Source: Oscillospiraceae bacterium (lineage in GTDB: Bacteria > Bacillota > Clostridia > Oscillospirales > Oscillospiraceae). From it: a DNA stretch of 36,251 bases. A program made the position numbers and the translations under genes. The stretch spans positions 1 through 36,251 of the forward strand of contig JAFZSD010000043.1 of assembly GCA_017619535.1 (NCBI GenBank). The letters are read 5' to 3'. Positions 1-7,114 of the stretch are shown piece by piece. The notes below the pieces were generated by a model. That model did no database searches and was not told the origin of the DNA. It saw nothing but the letters and a program-made list of their open reading frames with translations. The stretch's first letter is position 1. The number at the start of each line of letters is the position of its first letter.

Positions 1-1
1 G

Positions 2-1051
2 GACGTCATAGCGGCTCTCGGCGGAGAGACGGAGCGTCCGCCGCAGCTGCCGGAGGGCGACTTCAGGCTCCCGCCGCCGGCGCCCGAAACGCCGGACTGG
101 AGACCGGAAAAGCTCCCCCTGTGGCGCAGGATACTGGCTGCGGTGTCGGGCATAGCCGCCGTAGCCCTGTTCATACAGGCCATGAGAGTGACGGACCTCA
201 AGTCCCTTGTAGACATGAACGGTCTCACAGACGCTGCGCCCATACAGTTCGGGCTCTACGCCGCCCTCATCGCGGCACTGGCCGTATTCACGGCCTGCGT
301 GAGCAGACGTACTCAGAAGCCTGACAGAGTTCTGACCGAGCAGGGCGGACGCAGACTGCCGAAAAGGACCGTCGCCGCCGCGGTCGCCATAATCCTACTC
401 ATACCTGTGACGCTGTTCGTCGGGGTCCATTATCTAAACGGCATGAAGTACTACTTCATTGCGCTCCTCATCCTGCTGGAATGCATGGCCCCGTTCTTCC
501 TCATATTCGAGGGGAGAAAGCCCCAGGCCCGGGAACTGGTCGTCATAGCAGTGCTCTGCGCCATCGGCGTGGCGGGCAGGGCGGTGTTCTTCATGCTGCC
601 GTACTTCAAACCCGTTCTGGCCGTGGTCATAATAGCGGGCGTGGCCTTCGGAGGGGAGACCGGCTTCCTCGTCGGGGCCGTCACCATGCTGGTTTCCAAC
701 ATCATGTTCTCCCAGGGACCCTGGACGCCCTGGCAGATGTTCGCGGCGGGTATAATCGGATTCATCGCCGGAGTGCTCTTCAGGAAGGGACTTCTGCGGC
801 GCACGAGGGGGTCTCTTGCCGTCTTCGGAGCGCTGGCCGCAATCATCATATACGGCGGCATCATGAACCCGGCCGCAGCTCTCATGTACCTGCACGAGAT
901 AAACTGGAAGATACTCCTGACCTACTACATGACCGGCGTGCCTGTGGACCTGGTCCACGCGGCCGCGACCGCGTTCTTCCTCTGGATAGCGGCCGAACCG
1001 ATGCTGGAGAAGCTGGACAGGATAAAAACGAAATACGGACTCGTGGAATAA
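2..1051 (+). CDS. ECF transporter S component, 5'-truncated by window edge
   Basis: Integral membrane substrate-binding (S) subunit of an energy-coupling factor vitamin/cofactor importer. The frame is open from base 2, so the gene starts outside the window; the GTG at 143 is internal. The first ~45 residues are soluble and Pro-rich (PPPAPETPDW), followed by a run of hydrophobic segments. The C-terminal half carries a conserved small-residue block (AFGGETGFLVGA) and the motif GPWTPWQM, which I associate with ECF S components; members with this motif are often linked to cobalamin-type ligands, but the ligand cannot be read here. The Pro-rich stretch before the membrane part suggests a linker from an unseen upstream domain, possibly an ECF ATPase or T component. 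It ends against a hairpin and is convergent with the M23 gene. Family fairly sure; ligand and domain layout unknown. Confidence 0.7.
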   Translation, partial: DVIAALGGETERPPQLPEGDFRLPPPAPETPDWRPEKLPLWRRILAAVSGIAAVALFIQAMRVTDLKSLVDMNGLTDAAPIQFGLYAALIAALAVFTACVSRRTQKPDRVLTEQGGRRLPKRTVAAAVAIILLIPVTLFVGVHYLNGMKYYFIALLILLECMAPFFLIFEGRKPQARELVVIAVLCAIGVAGRAVFFMLPYFKPVLAVVIIAGVAFGGETGFLVGAVTMLVSNIMFSQGPWTPWQMFAAGIIGFIAGVLFRKGLLRRTRGSLAVFGALAAIIIYGGIMNPAAALMYLHEINWKILLTYYMTGVPVDLVHAAATAFFLWIAAEPMLEKLDRIKTKYGLVE

Positions 1052-1055
1052 GGAA

Positions 1056-1085
1056 CTCCCCTGTCACGGTAATGTGACAGGGGAG
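1056..1085. terminator. Bidirectional intrinsic terminator between convergent genes
   Basis: Perfect 12-bp inverted repeat: CTCCCCTGTCAC (1056-1067), 6-nt loop, GTGACAGGGGAG (1074-1085). It lies between the convergent stops of the ECF gene (1051) and the M23 gene (1107). The T-run is short on either strand (AAGTTTAT on plus), so efficiency is uncertain. Confidence 0.7.
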
Positions 1086-1106
1086 CAAGTTTATATGATG
1101 TTATCC

Positions 1107-2360
1107 TCAGGGAAGATAGTCCAGCGGGTCGACGTATTCGCCGTCGATCATGACTCCGAAGTGGAGGTGGGGACCGGAGGAGTTTCCGGTGTTCCCGGTG
1201 ATGCCGAGCTGTTCGCCCTGGTAGACCGTCTCGCCGGCGCTGACGGTGAGATAGGACATGTGCATATAGACCGTGGATACGCCGTTTCCGTGGCTGACGC
1301 AGACGTAATTGCCCGCGGAGCTGGAGTACTCGGCGATCGTGACGACTCCGGACGCCGCCGCGCAGACGGGGGTGGAGTAGAACACGTTTCCTATATCTAT
1401 GCCCCGGTGGTAGGTGCTGCCCACGTAACCGGTGGACTCCGCGCTGCGGTATCCGAAGTAGGAGGTTATGTCGTAGTAGCTTCCGCAGGGCCATATGAAG
1501 TCGATGCCCTCGGCGCTGTAGCCGCCTCCGGTCCTGGTGTAGTATTCCTGCTGGGCGGCGGCTTCCTCAGCTGCTCTTCTGCGTGCCTCCTCTGCGGCTA
1601 TCTGGGCCGCGTATTCGGCCTCGGCCTCGGCGATCCTGTCGCTGAGTTCGCGGTCTCTCTCTTCGAGCTCCTCCCTCAGGGCCTCATACTCTGCCTCGTT
1701 GGCCTGTATGGAGGCGATGAGAGCTTCGGCCTCCTGGCGTTTCTTTTCAAGTTCGGCGTTCTGGCTCTCCAGTTCGGCCTTCTCGGCCTGGGACTCGGAG
1801 CGCAGCCCGTCCAGATCGGCCCTGCGGTCCAGGGTCGCCTGCTGCAGCGCGCGGTAGTCGTCCATGACTGACTCGTCGCGCTTAATTATCCCGGTCACGA
1901 AGTCGAGACGCCCGAGGAAGTCCGAAAAGCTGCGGGCTCCGAAGAGGATCTCAAGGTAGGAGATTGGCCCGCGCTCCTCCATGGAGCGCACCCTGGAGCA
2001 CATGAGATCGTACTGCACGTGCTCTGCGTCGAGGGCCAGACGGAGATTCTCCTCGGCGATCTCGATGAGCCTGTCGTATTCCTTTATCGTGGCCTTGGTG
2101 TTCTCGATCTGCTCGCAGAGGAGAGCTATCTGCTCGTCGTAGAGCTCCTTCTGCGCTATGGTCTTGAACTCCTGGCGGCTGAGCTCCTCGAGCTTTTCCT
2201 CGATCTCATAGATACGCGCGTTGAGTTCATCGGACTGTTCCCGGAGCTCGTCTATATCCGACTGGGTCACCGCGAGGGCAGTGAGGGGAGCCGTCAGGGA
2301 GCACGAGACGCACAGTATGAGAGAGAGCAGCGCGGCCAGTATCCGGTTGCGTTTCTTCAT
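1107..2360 (-). CDS. Secreted coiled-coil M23 peptidase (EnvC/PcsB-like murein hydrolase)
   Basis: Cell-wall endopeptidase or hydrolase activator, 417 aa. Residues 1-30 form a Sec signal peptide (KKRNR, hydrophobic core, TALA). Residues ~32-280 are a long Glu/Arg/Ala-rich coiled coil in two blocks, separated by the segment RGPISYLEILFGARSFSDFL, as in PcsB/EnvC-type proteins. A Tyr/Gly linker leads into a C-terminal M23 LytM domain (~295-415) with the zinc motifs HRGIDIG and GPHLHFGV, both metal-binding signatures intact, so it is probably catalytically active rather than a degenerate activator. It acts outside the membrane at the septum or wall. An FtsEX partner is not visible here. The gene stands alone with its own promoter (2402-2431). 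Confidence 0.9.
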   Translation of the reverse strand: MKKRNRILAALLSLILCVSCSLTAPLTALAVTQSDIDELREQSDELNARIYEIEEKLEELSRQEFKTIAQKELYDEQIALLCEQIENTKATIKEYDRLIEIAEENLRLALDAEHVQYDLMCSRVRSMEERGPISYLEILFGARSFSDFLGRLDFVTGIIKRDESVMDDYRALQQATLDRRADLDGLRSESQAEKAELESQNAELEKKRQEAEALIASIQANEAEYEALREELEERDRELSDRIAEAEAEYAAQIAAEEARRRAAEEAAAQQEYYTRTGGGYSAEGIDFIWPCGSYYDITSYFGYRSAESTGYVGSTYHRGIDIGNVFYSTPVCAAASGVVTIAEYSSSAGNYVCVSHGNGVSTVYMHMSYLTVSAGETVYQGEQLGITGNTGNSSGPHLHFGVMIDGEYVDPLDYLP

Positions 2361-2401
2361 ATACGATCACCCGTAAAAGCGTATATTTACCATTTTTATA
2401 C

Positions 2402-2431
2402 ATAATACAACAGATTTACATAATAATGCAA
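2402..2431 (-). promoter_or_regulatory. Promoter for the M23 peptidase gene
   Basis: Reading the minus strand: -35 TTGCAT (2431-2426), 18-bp spacer, -10 TATTAT (2407-2402), about 41 nt upstream of the ATG at 2360. The region is strongly AT-rich compared with its surroundings. Confidence 0.6.
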
Positions 2432-2470
2432 GCAAAAAATTACGGAAACGGGATTTTTCTTTTCACAGCA

Positions 2471-2512
2471 CAAAAAAGCGGCGGGACCGGGACAGAAGGA
2501 CCCGGCTCCGCC
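2471..2512 (-). terminator. Intrinsic terminator of the ttcA-like gene
   Basis: On the minus strand a stem GGCGGAGCCGGG (2512-2501) pairs with CCCGGTCCCGCC (2491-2480), with two imperfect central pairs, and is followed by GCTTTTTTG. It sits 29 bases downstream of the stop at 2541. Confidence 0.8.
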
Positions 2513-2540
2513 GTTTCGGATGCGGGATACTTAAATAAGG

Positions 2541-3278
2541 TCAGGGCAGGGGCCGGCGGGCGTACTCTGCCGGTTCCCAGCCCTCCAGGGGCAGGCGCTG
2601 CATGGCGCCGAAGACCTTGCTCCTGAGGTCCGGATAGCGCTGCGAGAGCTCTGCCACGAGCGCCTTTATCTCATGCCTCCGGCTCTCCTCGTCCATGGGG
2701 CAGGGGTTCTCGACCACGGGGAGCTCATACCTCTCCGCAAGGCTCTTCACGGTGTTCTCGCTCACGTACAGCATCGGCCGTATCTGGGTAACGCCGGCGC
2801 GGCTCATGTAGGTGACCGGCATGAAGCAGCTTATGCGCCCCTCGTAGAAGAGGGAGAGCAGGAAGGTCTCCACAGCGTCGTCGTAGTGGTGGCCCAGGGC
2901 GATCTTCCTTATGCCGAGCTCTGTCATCACGTCGTGGAGTATGCCTCTTCTCATCTTGGAGCAGAGAGCGCAGGGGTTCTTCTCCTGCCGGTCCTCGAAG
3001 ATGACCTTTTTGAGCTCCGTCTCCCTGACGGTATAGGGAACGCCCAGATCCCTGCAGAGATCCGCGACTGGCGAGAAATCCATCTCTTCGAAACCCATGG
3101 AGACGGTCACGGCGTGGAGATCGAACTTCTTCGGGTAAAAGCGGCGGAGAGCGGCGAGAGAACAGAGGAGGGCCAGTGAGTCCTTCCCACCGGACACGCC
3201 GACGGCTATGGTCTCGCCGTCCTCTATCATGTTGTAGTCGTCTATGCAGCGCCTCAGAAGGCCTGTGAATCTCTGCAA
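2541..3278 (-). CDS. ttcA: TtcA-family tRNA 2-thiocytidine synthetase (PP-loop ATPase)
   Basis: ATP-dependent sulfur transferase that would thiolate cytidine-32 of tRNA using an [4Fe-4S] cluster. The PP-loop SGGKDS lies ~30 residues from the N-terminus. The three family cysteines are present: the CxxC pair in NPCALC (~103/106) and the later Cys in ENPCPMD (~193), matching the arrangement that binds the cluster in E. coli TtcA. GHHYDDAVET is the conserved second motif. At 245 aa it is shorter than E. coli TtcA (~311), as is common for clostridial paralogues. Start choice: GGAGG (3291-3287) overlaps a GTG at 3287 but stands 8 nt before a TTG at 3278, so TTG is preferred; the GTG would add three residues. 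Specificity could differ, since several TtcA-like paralogues have unassigned substrates. Confidence 0.85.
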   Translation of the reverse strand: MQRFTGLLRRCIDDYNMIEDGETIAVGVSGGKDSLALLCSLAALRRFYPKKFDLHAVTVSMGFEEMDFSPVADLCRDLGVPYTVRETELKKVIFEDRQEKNPCALCSKMRRGILHDVMTELGIRKIALGHHYDDAVETFLLSLFYEGRISCFMPVTYMSRAGVTQIRPMLYVSENTVKSLAERYELPVVENPCPMDEESRRHEIKALVAELSQRYPDLRSKVFGAMQRLPLEGWEPAEYARRPLP

Positions 3279-3308
3279 AACGGTCACCTCCGGCAGTCTT
3301 CAGCAACG

Positions 3309-3377
3309 AAAAAAGTAAAATCGAAAACGAGCATTCGGGAGAAAAACGGAGAAAAACGGAGCATTTTGGAGAACGTA
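3309..3377. repeat. Phased A-tracts and 10-bp tandem repeat upstream of rplM
   Basis: Four consecutive 10-base units start with GGAG (3338, 3348, 3358, 3368); the first two are identical GGAGAAAAAC. Further A-tracts lie at 3309-3314, 3317-3320 and 3324-3327. A-tracts repeating at about one helical turn suggest intrinsically bent, UP-element-like DNA ending ~33 bp before the rplM -35 box. Confidence 0.5.
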
Positions 3378-3409
3378 TGGATGCAGATTGAAAATTAGAG
3401 AAATTGATG

Positions 3410-3438
3410 TTGACACCGTTTCCGCCCTGTGTTATAAA
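3410..3438 (+). promoter_or_regulatory. Strong promoter of rplM-rpsI
   Basis: TTGACA (3410-3415), 17-bp spacer, TATAAA (3433-3438). Near-consensus sigma-70/SigA promoter, as expected for ribosomal protein genes. Confidence 0.85.
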
Positions 3439-3443
3439 AATAG

Positions 3444-3521
3444 GGCACGCCTGTAATGATTTTACGGGCGGGCGCTCATTTTGTCAAAAAATAATTAGAT
3501 GATAAAGTTGGAGGAAGCATA
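3444..3521 (+). promoter_or_regulatory. Structured rplM 5' leader (possible L13 leader)
   Basis: The ~75-nt untranslated leader contains a 9-bp hairpin, CGCCTGTAA (3448-3456) with TTACGGGCG (3462-3470), one G-U pair and a 5-nt loop, followed by an A-rich stretch and the SD GGAGG (3510-3514). Bacillota rplM operons often carry an autoregulatory L13 leader; position and size fit, but I cannot confirm the family consensus. Confidence 0.45.
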
Positions 3522-3953
3522 ATGTCTACAACACTCGCAAAAAAGGAGACCGTTACCCGCAAGTGGTACGTCCTTGACGCGGCCGGCAAGCCCCTGGGCC
3601 GTACGGCAGCTCAGGCAGCCGTTCTTCTCCGCGGCAAGCATAAGACCGACTACACGCCCAACGTCGACTGCGGTGATTTCGTGATCATCGTAAACGCTGC
3701 AGAGGCGGTCCTCACCGGCAACAAGCTCCAGGACAAGTACTACCGCCGTCACAGCGGCTGGATAGGCGGCCTGAAGGAAGTCCAGTACAAGAAGCTGATG
3801 GACGAGCGCCCCGAATTCGCGATGGAACTCGCGGTCAAGGGCATGATGGCCAAGAACGATCTCGGCCGCAAAGCCATCAAGCGTCTCCATGTCTACAAAG
3901 GCGCTGAGCACAAGCACGCTGCCCAGAAGCCCGAAGCATGGACTCAGGAATAA
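3522..3953 (+). CDS. rplM: 50S ribosomal protein L13
   Basis: Large-subunit assembly protein L13, 143 aa, the standard bacterial length. Hallmarks are WYVLDAAGKPLGRTA at the N-terminus, RGKHKTDYTP, DCGDFVIIVNA, the YYRHSGW-type segment (YYRRHSGWIGG), and the terminal KRLHVYKGAEHKH. GGAGG is 7 nt before the ATG. It is first in a two-gene operon with rpsI, the conserved bacterial arrangement. The stop codon TAA overlaps the SD of rpsI, so the two are probably translationally linked. Confidence 0.98.
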   Translation: MSTTLAKKETVTRKWYVLDAAGKPLGRTAAQAAVLLRGKHKTDYTPNVDCGDFVIIVNAAEAVLTGNKLQDKYYRRHSGWIGGLKEVQYKKLMDERPEFAMELAVKGMMAKNDLGRKAIKRLHVYKGAEHKHAAQKPEAWTQE

Positions 3954-3967
3954 GGAGGTAACCGAAT

Positions 3968-4372
3968 ATGTATACCAGTAAGAAGCCCTATCTCTACGGT
4001 ACCGGCAGAAGAAAGTCCTCCGTAGCAAGAGTCCATCTGTTCCCCGGCGGGACCGGCGCCATCACGATCAACGGCCGTGACATCGACGATTATTTCGGAC
4101 TTGACACGCTGAAGCTCATCGTCCGCCAGCCCCTTAACACCACCGACACGCTGGGCAAGGTTGACATCGACGCGACCGTTACCGGCGGCGGCGTCACCGG
4201 CCAGGCCGGCGCCATCCGTCACGGCATCGCCCGCGCGCTGCTCCAGCTCGACGAGAACTACCGTCCGCTCCTCAAGGCCGCCGGCCTCCTGACCCGCGAC
4301 CCGAGAATGAAAGAGCGTAAAAAGTACGGCCTCAAAGCTGCACGCCGCGCTCCTCAGTTCTCCAAGAGATAA
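3968..4372 (+). CDS. rpsI: 30S ribosomal protein S9
   Basis: Small-subunit protein S9, 134 aa (usual ~130). Visible features: [13 protein letters not shown] near the N-terminus, [19 protein letters not shown] in the middle, and the basic C-terminal tail [17 protein letters not shown] whose terminal Lys-Arg reaches the P-site tRNA. A full AAGGAGGT SD (3952-3959) overlaps the rplM stop, 14 nt downstream of which it starts. Two consecutive hairpins follow the gene, closing the operon. Confidence 0.98.
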   Translation: MYTSKKPYLYGTGRRKSSVARVHLFPGGTGAITINGRDIDDYFGLDTLKLIVRQPLNTTDTLGKVDIDATVTGGGVTGQAGAIRHGIARALLQLDENYRPLLKAAGLLTRDPRMKERKKYGLKAARRAPQFSKR

Positions 4373-4390
4373 TCGTTCATACGGCATCAG

Positions 4391-4424
4391 ACAGGCACTC
4401 ACTTCCCGTGGGTGCCTGTTTTTT
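4391..4424 (+). terminator. Intrinsic terminator of rplM-rpsI
   Basis: 12-bp stem with one G-U pair, ACAGGCACTCAC (4391-4402) and GTGGGTGCCTGT (4408-4419), 5-nt loop, then TTTTTT (4419-4424). Confidence 0.93.
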
Positions 4425-4444
4425 ACCGGCGCATGCGGTATTTC

Positions 4445-4470
4445 GCGGCGGAGAGTCTCTCCGCCGCTTT
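4445..4470 (+). terminator. Second, back-up terminator after rpsI
   Basis: GCGGCGGAGAG (4445-4455), one base, CTCTCCGCCGC (4457-4467), followed by TTTTC. A very GC-rich stem 20 bases behind the first terminator. Confidence 0.65.
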
Positions 4471-4510
4471 TCATATCTGTGCGTCATTTCATCCGAAAAT
4501 ACACACTAAC

Positions 4511-4533
4511 GGTATAAAAATTTTTATAATACC
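4511..4533. promoter_or_regulatory. AT-rich imperfect palindrome upstream of the XRE gene
   Basis: GGTATAAAAA (4511-4520) followed by TTTTTATAATACC (4521-4533) is an inverted repeat apart from a 3-base asymmetry, and contains TATAAT (4525-4530). A second TATAAT is at 4572-4577. No good -35 element matches either. It could be an autoregulatory XRE operator; this is inference from position and symmetry. Confidence 0.35.
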
Positions 4534-4608
4534 AGTATTGGAAGTGTCTTCCTTTTGCTCTGTCCGGGGCGTATAATGACAGCGAAACAGGCAAAGGAGG
4601 ATCCGTTC

Positions 4609-5685
4609 ATGAAACTGTCGCTTTCTGAAAACATCCGTTCGTTCCGGAAGCAGCGGAAGATGACGCAGGAAAAGCTGGCCGAAGCGCTGGGCGTGACGGT
4701 AGGCGCGGTCTATAAATGGGAATCCGGGCAGTCGCAGCCCGAGCTGAGCCTGCTCGTGGAAATGGCGGATTTCTTCGACACGTCCGTCGATGTGCTGCTG
4801 GGCTACAGGATAAAGGACAACCGCCTTGATTCCGCCCTGGAACGGATCCGCTCATATTGCAAGACGCTGGATCCGGCGGCGATGACCGAAGCGGAAAAGG
4901 TGCTGGTCAAGTATCCTCACTCTTTCCGTGCCGTGTACGGATGCGCGACGGTCTACCTCGCTTTCGGCGCCGGCAATCGTGATCCGCAGCAGCTCCGGCG
5001 CGCGCTGGAACTGTTCGAACAGGCAAAGGTGCTGCTTCCGCAGAACGACGATCCCCGCATCAGCGATTCCACGATCTGCGGTGACCTGTCGATAGTTTGG
5101 TTACTGCTGGGAGAAAAGGAAAAGAGCGTCGAACTGTTAAGGAAGAACAATGCGGGAGGCGTTTTCAGCAGCGATATAGGGGCGCTCCTGTCCGTCTTCG
5201 GGGACGCGCCGGAAGAGGCCGCTCCGTTTCTGTCGGAGGCGCTTCTTTCAGGCATGTCCTGCCTGCTAACTGCGGTCGTCGGATACGTGTTCCTGTTCCG
5301 TTCCAGAAACGACTGGGATTCGGCAAGGGACATCCTTTACTGGGGGATAGATCTCCTGACCGGACTGAAGACGGAGAGCAAACTGGATATCCTCGAAAAG
5401 ACGCATGCGGAGATGCTCGTCCTGCTGGCATACGTCCAGGCGAAGAGCGGCATGCGGGAAGAATCGGCCGGGTCCTTAAAGAAAGCCAGGGACATGGCTG
5501 CCCGTTTCGACGCCGCGCCTGATTACAGCCTGAGAGCCATGCGCTTTGCCGATCACATGGAAAAAACAGCGGTCTTCGATATCTTCGGCGCGACCGCGTC
5601 GGGAGGCATCGACGACCTGATAGGCCTTCTGAAGGATCAGAGATTGGCCGACGAGTGGGCGGAGACAGCGGCAGATGGACAGTAA
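4609..5685 (+). CDS. XRE-family regulator with helical-repeat C-terminal domain
   Basis: 358-aa DNA-binding regulator. The N-terminal ~65 residues are an XRE/Cro helix-turn-helix (RKMTQEKLAEALGVTVGAVYKWESG; PELSLLVEMADFFDTSVDVLLGY). The remaining ~290 residues are alpha-helical with Leu/Ala/Glu-rich repeats resembling TPR-type sensor domains (for example RRALELFEQAKVLLP and AYVQAKSGMREESAGSLKKA). The ATG at 4609 is chosen because AAAGGAGG (4593-4600) sits 8 nt upstream; an ATG at 4555 in frame lacks an SD and would add residues before the HTH. It overlaps the MFS gene by 11 bp, so it probably senses a ligand and controls that exporter. The ligand is unknown. Confidence 0.85.
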   Translation: MKLSLSENIRSFRKQRKMTQEKLAEALGVTVGAVYKWESGQSQPELSLLVEMADFFDTSVDVLLGYRIKDNRLDSALERIRSYCKTLDPAAMTEAEKVLVKYPHSFRAVYGCATVYLAFGAGNRDPQQLRRALELFEQAKVLLPQNDDPRISDSTICGDLSIVWLLLGEKEKSVELLRKNNAGGVFSSDIGALLSVFGDAPEEAAPFLSEALLSGMSCLLTAVVGYVFLFRSRNDWDSARDILYWGIDLLTGLKTESKLDILEKTHAEMLVLLAYVQAKSGMREESAGSLKKARDMAARFDAAPDYSLRAMRFADHMEKTAVFDIFGATASGGIDDLIGLLKDQRLADEWAETAADGQ

Positions 5686-6979
5686 TAAACAAAAGAAAGA
5701 CAACGTTTTCCGGAACCGGAATTTCCGGCTGGTATTCCTGGGGGCGCTGGTGTCCGAGCTCGGAGCGATCCTGTACAGTTTCGCAGTCAGTTTCTATATC
5801 CTTGAGATCAGCGGCAACAACGCCTTCCTGCAGGGACTGTATCTGGCGCTGTGCGGCGCGGCGATGCTGGTCTTCACGCCGGTGGGCGGAGTGATGGGGG
5901 ACCGGAAAAGCAAGGCGAAGATCATGTATGTCTGCGACTATCTTAAAGGCGGCATGATCCTGCTTGCGACCGCGCTGATGCTCCTGTTCCGGGAAGCGCA
6001 GGCGCAGCTGGCGATCCTCTTCGTTCTGGGGATCCTGGGCAATTCGGTCAGCGGGATATTCAATCCGGCGGCCGGTGCCATCTTTCCCCATATCGTGCGG
6101 GAAGAACAGCTGCAGCAGGCCAATTCGTACTTCACGATGAAAAACTCCATGGAGAGCATCCTGGGCGTCGTGCTTGCCGGCGTCCTGTACGCGGTCCTGC
6201 CGATCCACACGCTGTTCTTCCTGATCGGCGTCTGCTATATCGCATCCGGCGTCTCGGAGATGATGATCCGTTACGATTTTCATCCGCCTGAGGAACAGCT
6301 GACGCTGAAGCTGGCCGTGCGCGATATGGCTGACGGGGTCGCGTATCTAAAAACCAAGAAAGCGATCCTGGCGCTGCTTGCGTCGGTCCTGTTCATCAAC
6401 TTCTTCTTTGCGCCTGTGACAGGAAATTTCCTCCCGTTTTTCGTCAAAACGGATCTGACGGCGGCGCCGTCTTATCTGCTGGACCGCGTCCTGACGCCCG
6501 AACTCTGGGCATCCGTGTTCAGCGTATGCTTCGGGGTCAGCTCGCTTCTCGGCGCGGCGATCCTGAGCGGCCGTGCGCAGGCGGAGAAGTGCGGCAGGAA
6601 GGCCGCAAGGCTTCTTTGCGCAGCGGCTGCCGTTGTGATCGTTCTCACGGTCTGCTATTACAGCTTTGTGGACCGCGGTGCACAGGTGAACGTCTTTCTG
6701 ATCGCCCTCAGCGTCGGATGTCTGCTGATCGGGTTTCTGATCTCCAGTTTCAACATCCCCGTCACCACGGCGATCATGCGGATCGTGGACAGGGACAAGC
6801 TGAGTAAGGTGAACAGCCTCACCAGCATCGGGTCACAGGGTATGATCCCTATCGCGTCGGTCCTGGCCGGTGCGATCCTGGAGGCCTTCGGCGGCACGGT
6901 CCTGCTGGCTTTCTGTTCCGTGGGATTTGCGGTCACTGCCATGTGTCTGCTGTTCAGCAGAGAATTCAAAGAGCTGTGA
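5675..6979 (+). CDS. Major facilitator superfamily exporter
   Basis: 434-aa membrane transporter with about 11-12 hydrophobic segments. The N-terminus FRNRNFRLVFLGALVSELG and the loop-2 motif GGVMGDRKSKAKIM are typical of the MFS_3/macrolide-efflux-like group. A polar loop after residue ~205 (DFHPPEEQLTLKLAVRDMAD) is the usual central cytoplasmic linker. A drug or metabolite efflux role is likely, but the substrate cannot be read. The start overlaps the end of the XRE gene by 11 bp in another frame, so expression is coupled to that regulator. Ile is mostly ATC here, unlike the ATA-rich core genes to the left. Confidence 0.88.
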   Translation: MDSNKQKKDNVFRNRNFRLVFLGALVSELGAILYSFAVSFYILEISGNNAFLQGLYLALCGAAMLVFTPVGGVMGDRKSKAKIMYVCDYLKGGMILLATALMLLFREAQAQLAILFVLGILGNSVSGIFNPAAGAIFPHIVREEQLQQANSYFTMKNSMESILGVVLAGVLYAVLPIHTLFFLIGVCYIASGVSEMMIRYDFHPPEEQLTLKLAVRDMADGVAYLKTKKAILALLASVLFINFFFAPVTGNFLPFFVKTDLTAAPSYLLDRVLTPELWASVFSVCFGVSSLLGAAILSGRAQAEKCGRKAARLLCAAAAVVIVLTVCYYSFVDRGAQVNVFLIALSVGCLLIGFLISSFNIPVTTAIMRIVDRDKLSKVNSLTSIGSQGMIPIASVLAGAILEAFGGTVLLAFCSVGFAVTAMCLLFSREFKEL

Positions 6980-7057
6980 CAACGCCCGGATAAACCCGCA
7001 ACGCTGAGCGACGCAGTGAACGAGGCGTTTGAAAATGCAGATTATGCTCGACCCACG

Positions 7058-7105
7058 AAAAAGCCGCCTGAAAGATACGGATCTCTCAGGCGGCAAACCT
7101 TTTAT
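7058..7105. terminator. Bidirectional terminator, copy 1 of a repeated element
   Basis: GCCGCCTGA (7063-7071) pairs with TCAGGCGGC (7086-7094); after one mismatch AGAT pairs with ATCT around the loop ACGG. On minus it is followed by TTTTTC, on plus by CCTTTTAT. It separates the convergent MFS and LtrA genes. The core AGATACGGATC and both flanks recur at 14221-14267. Confidence 0.85.
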
Positions 7106-7114
7106 ATCAGATTC

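Noticed and set aside
1074..1871. Plus-strand frame of 265 codons opposite the M23 gene
   Set aside because: Gly/Val/Leu-rich shadow of a clear signal-peptide/M23 protein on the other strand.
5165..6283. Long minus-strand frame of 372 codons opposite the XRE and MFS genes
   Set aside because: Antisense to two well-supported genes; low-complexity Arg/His/Pro-rich translation.
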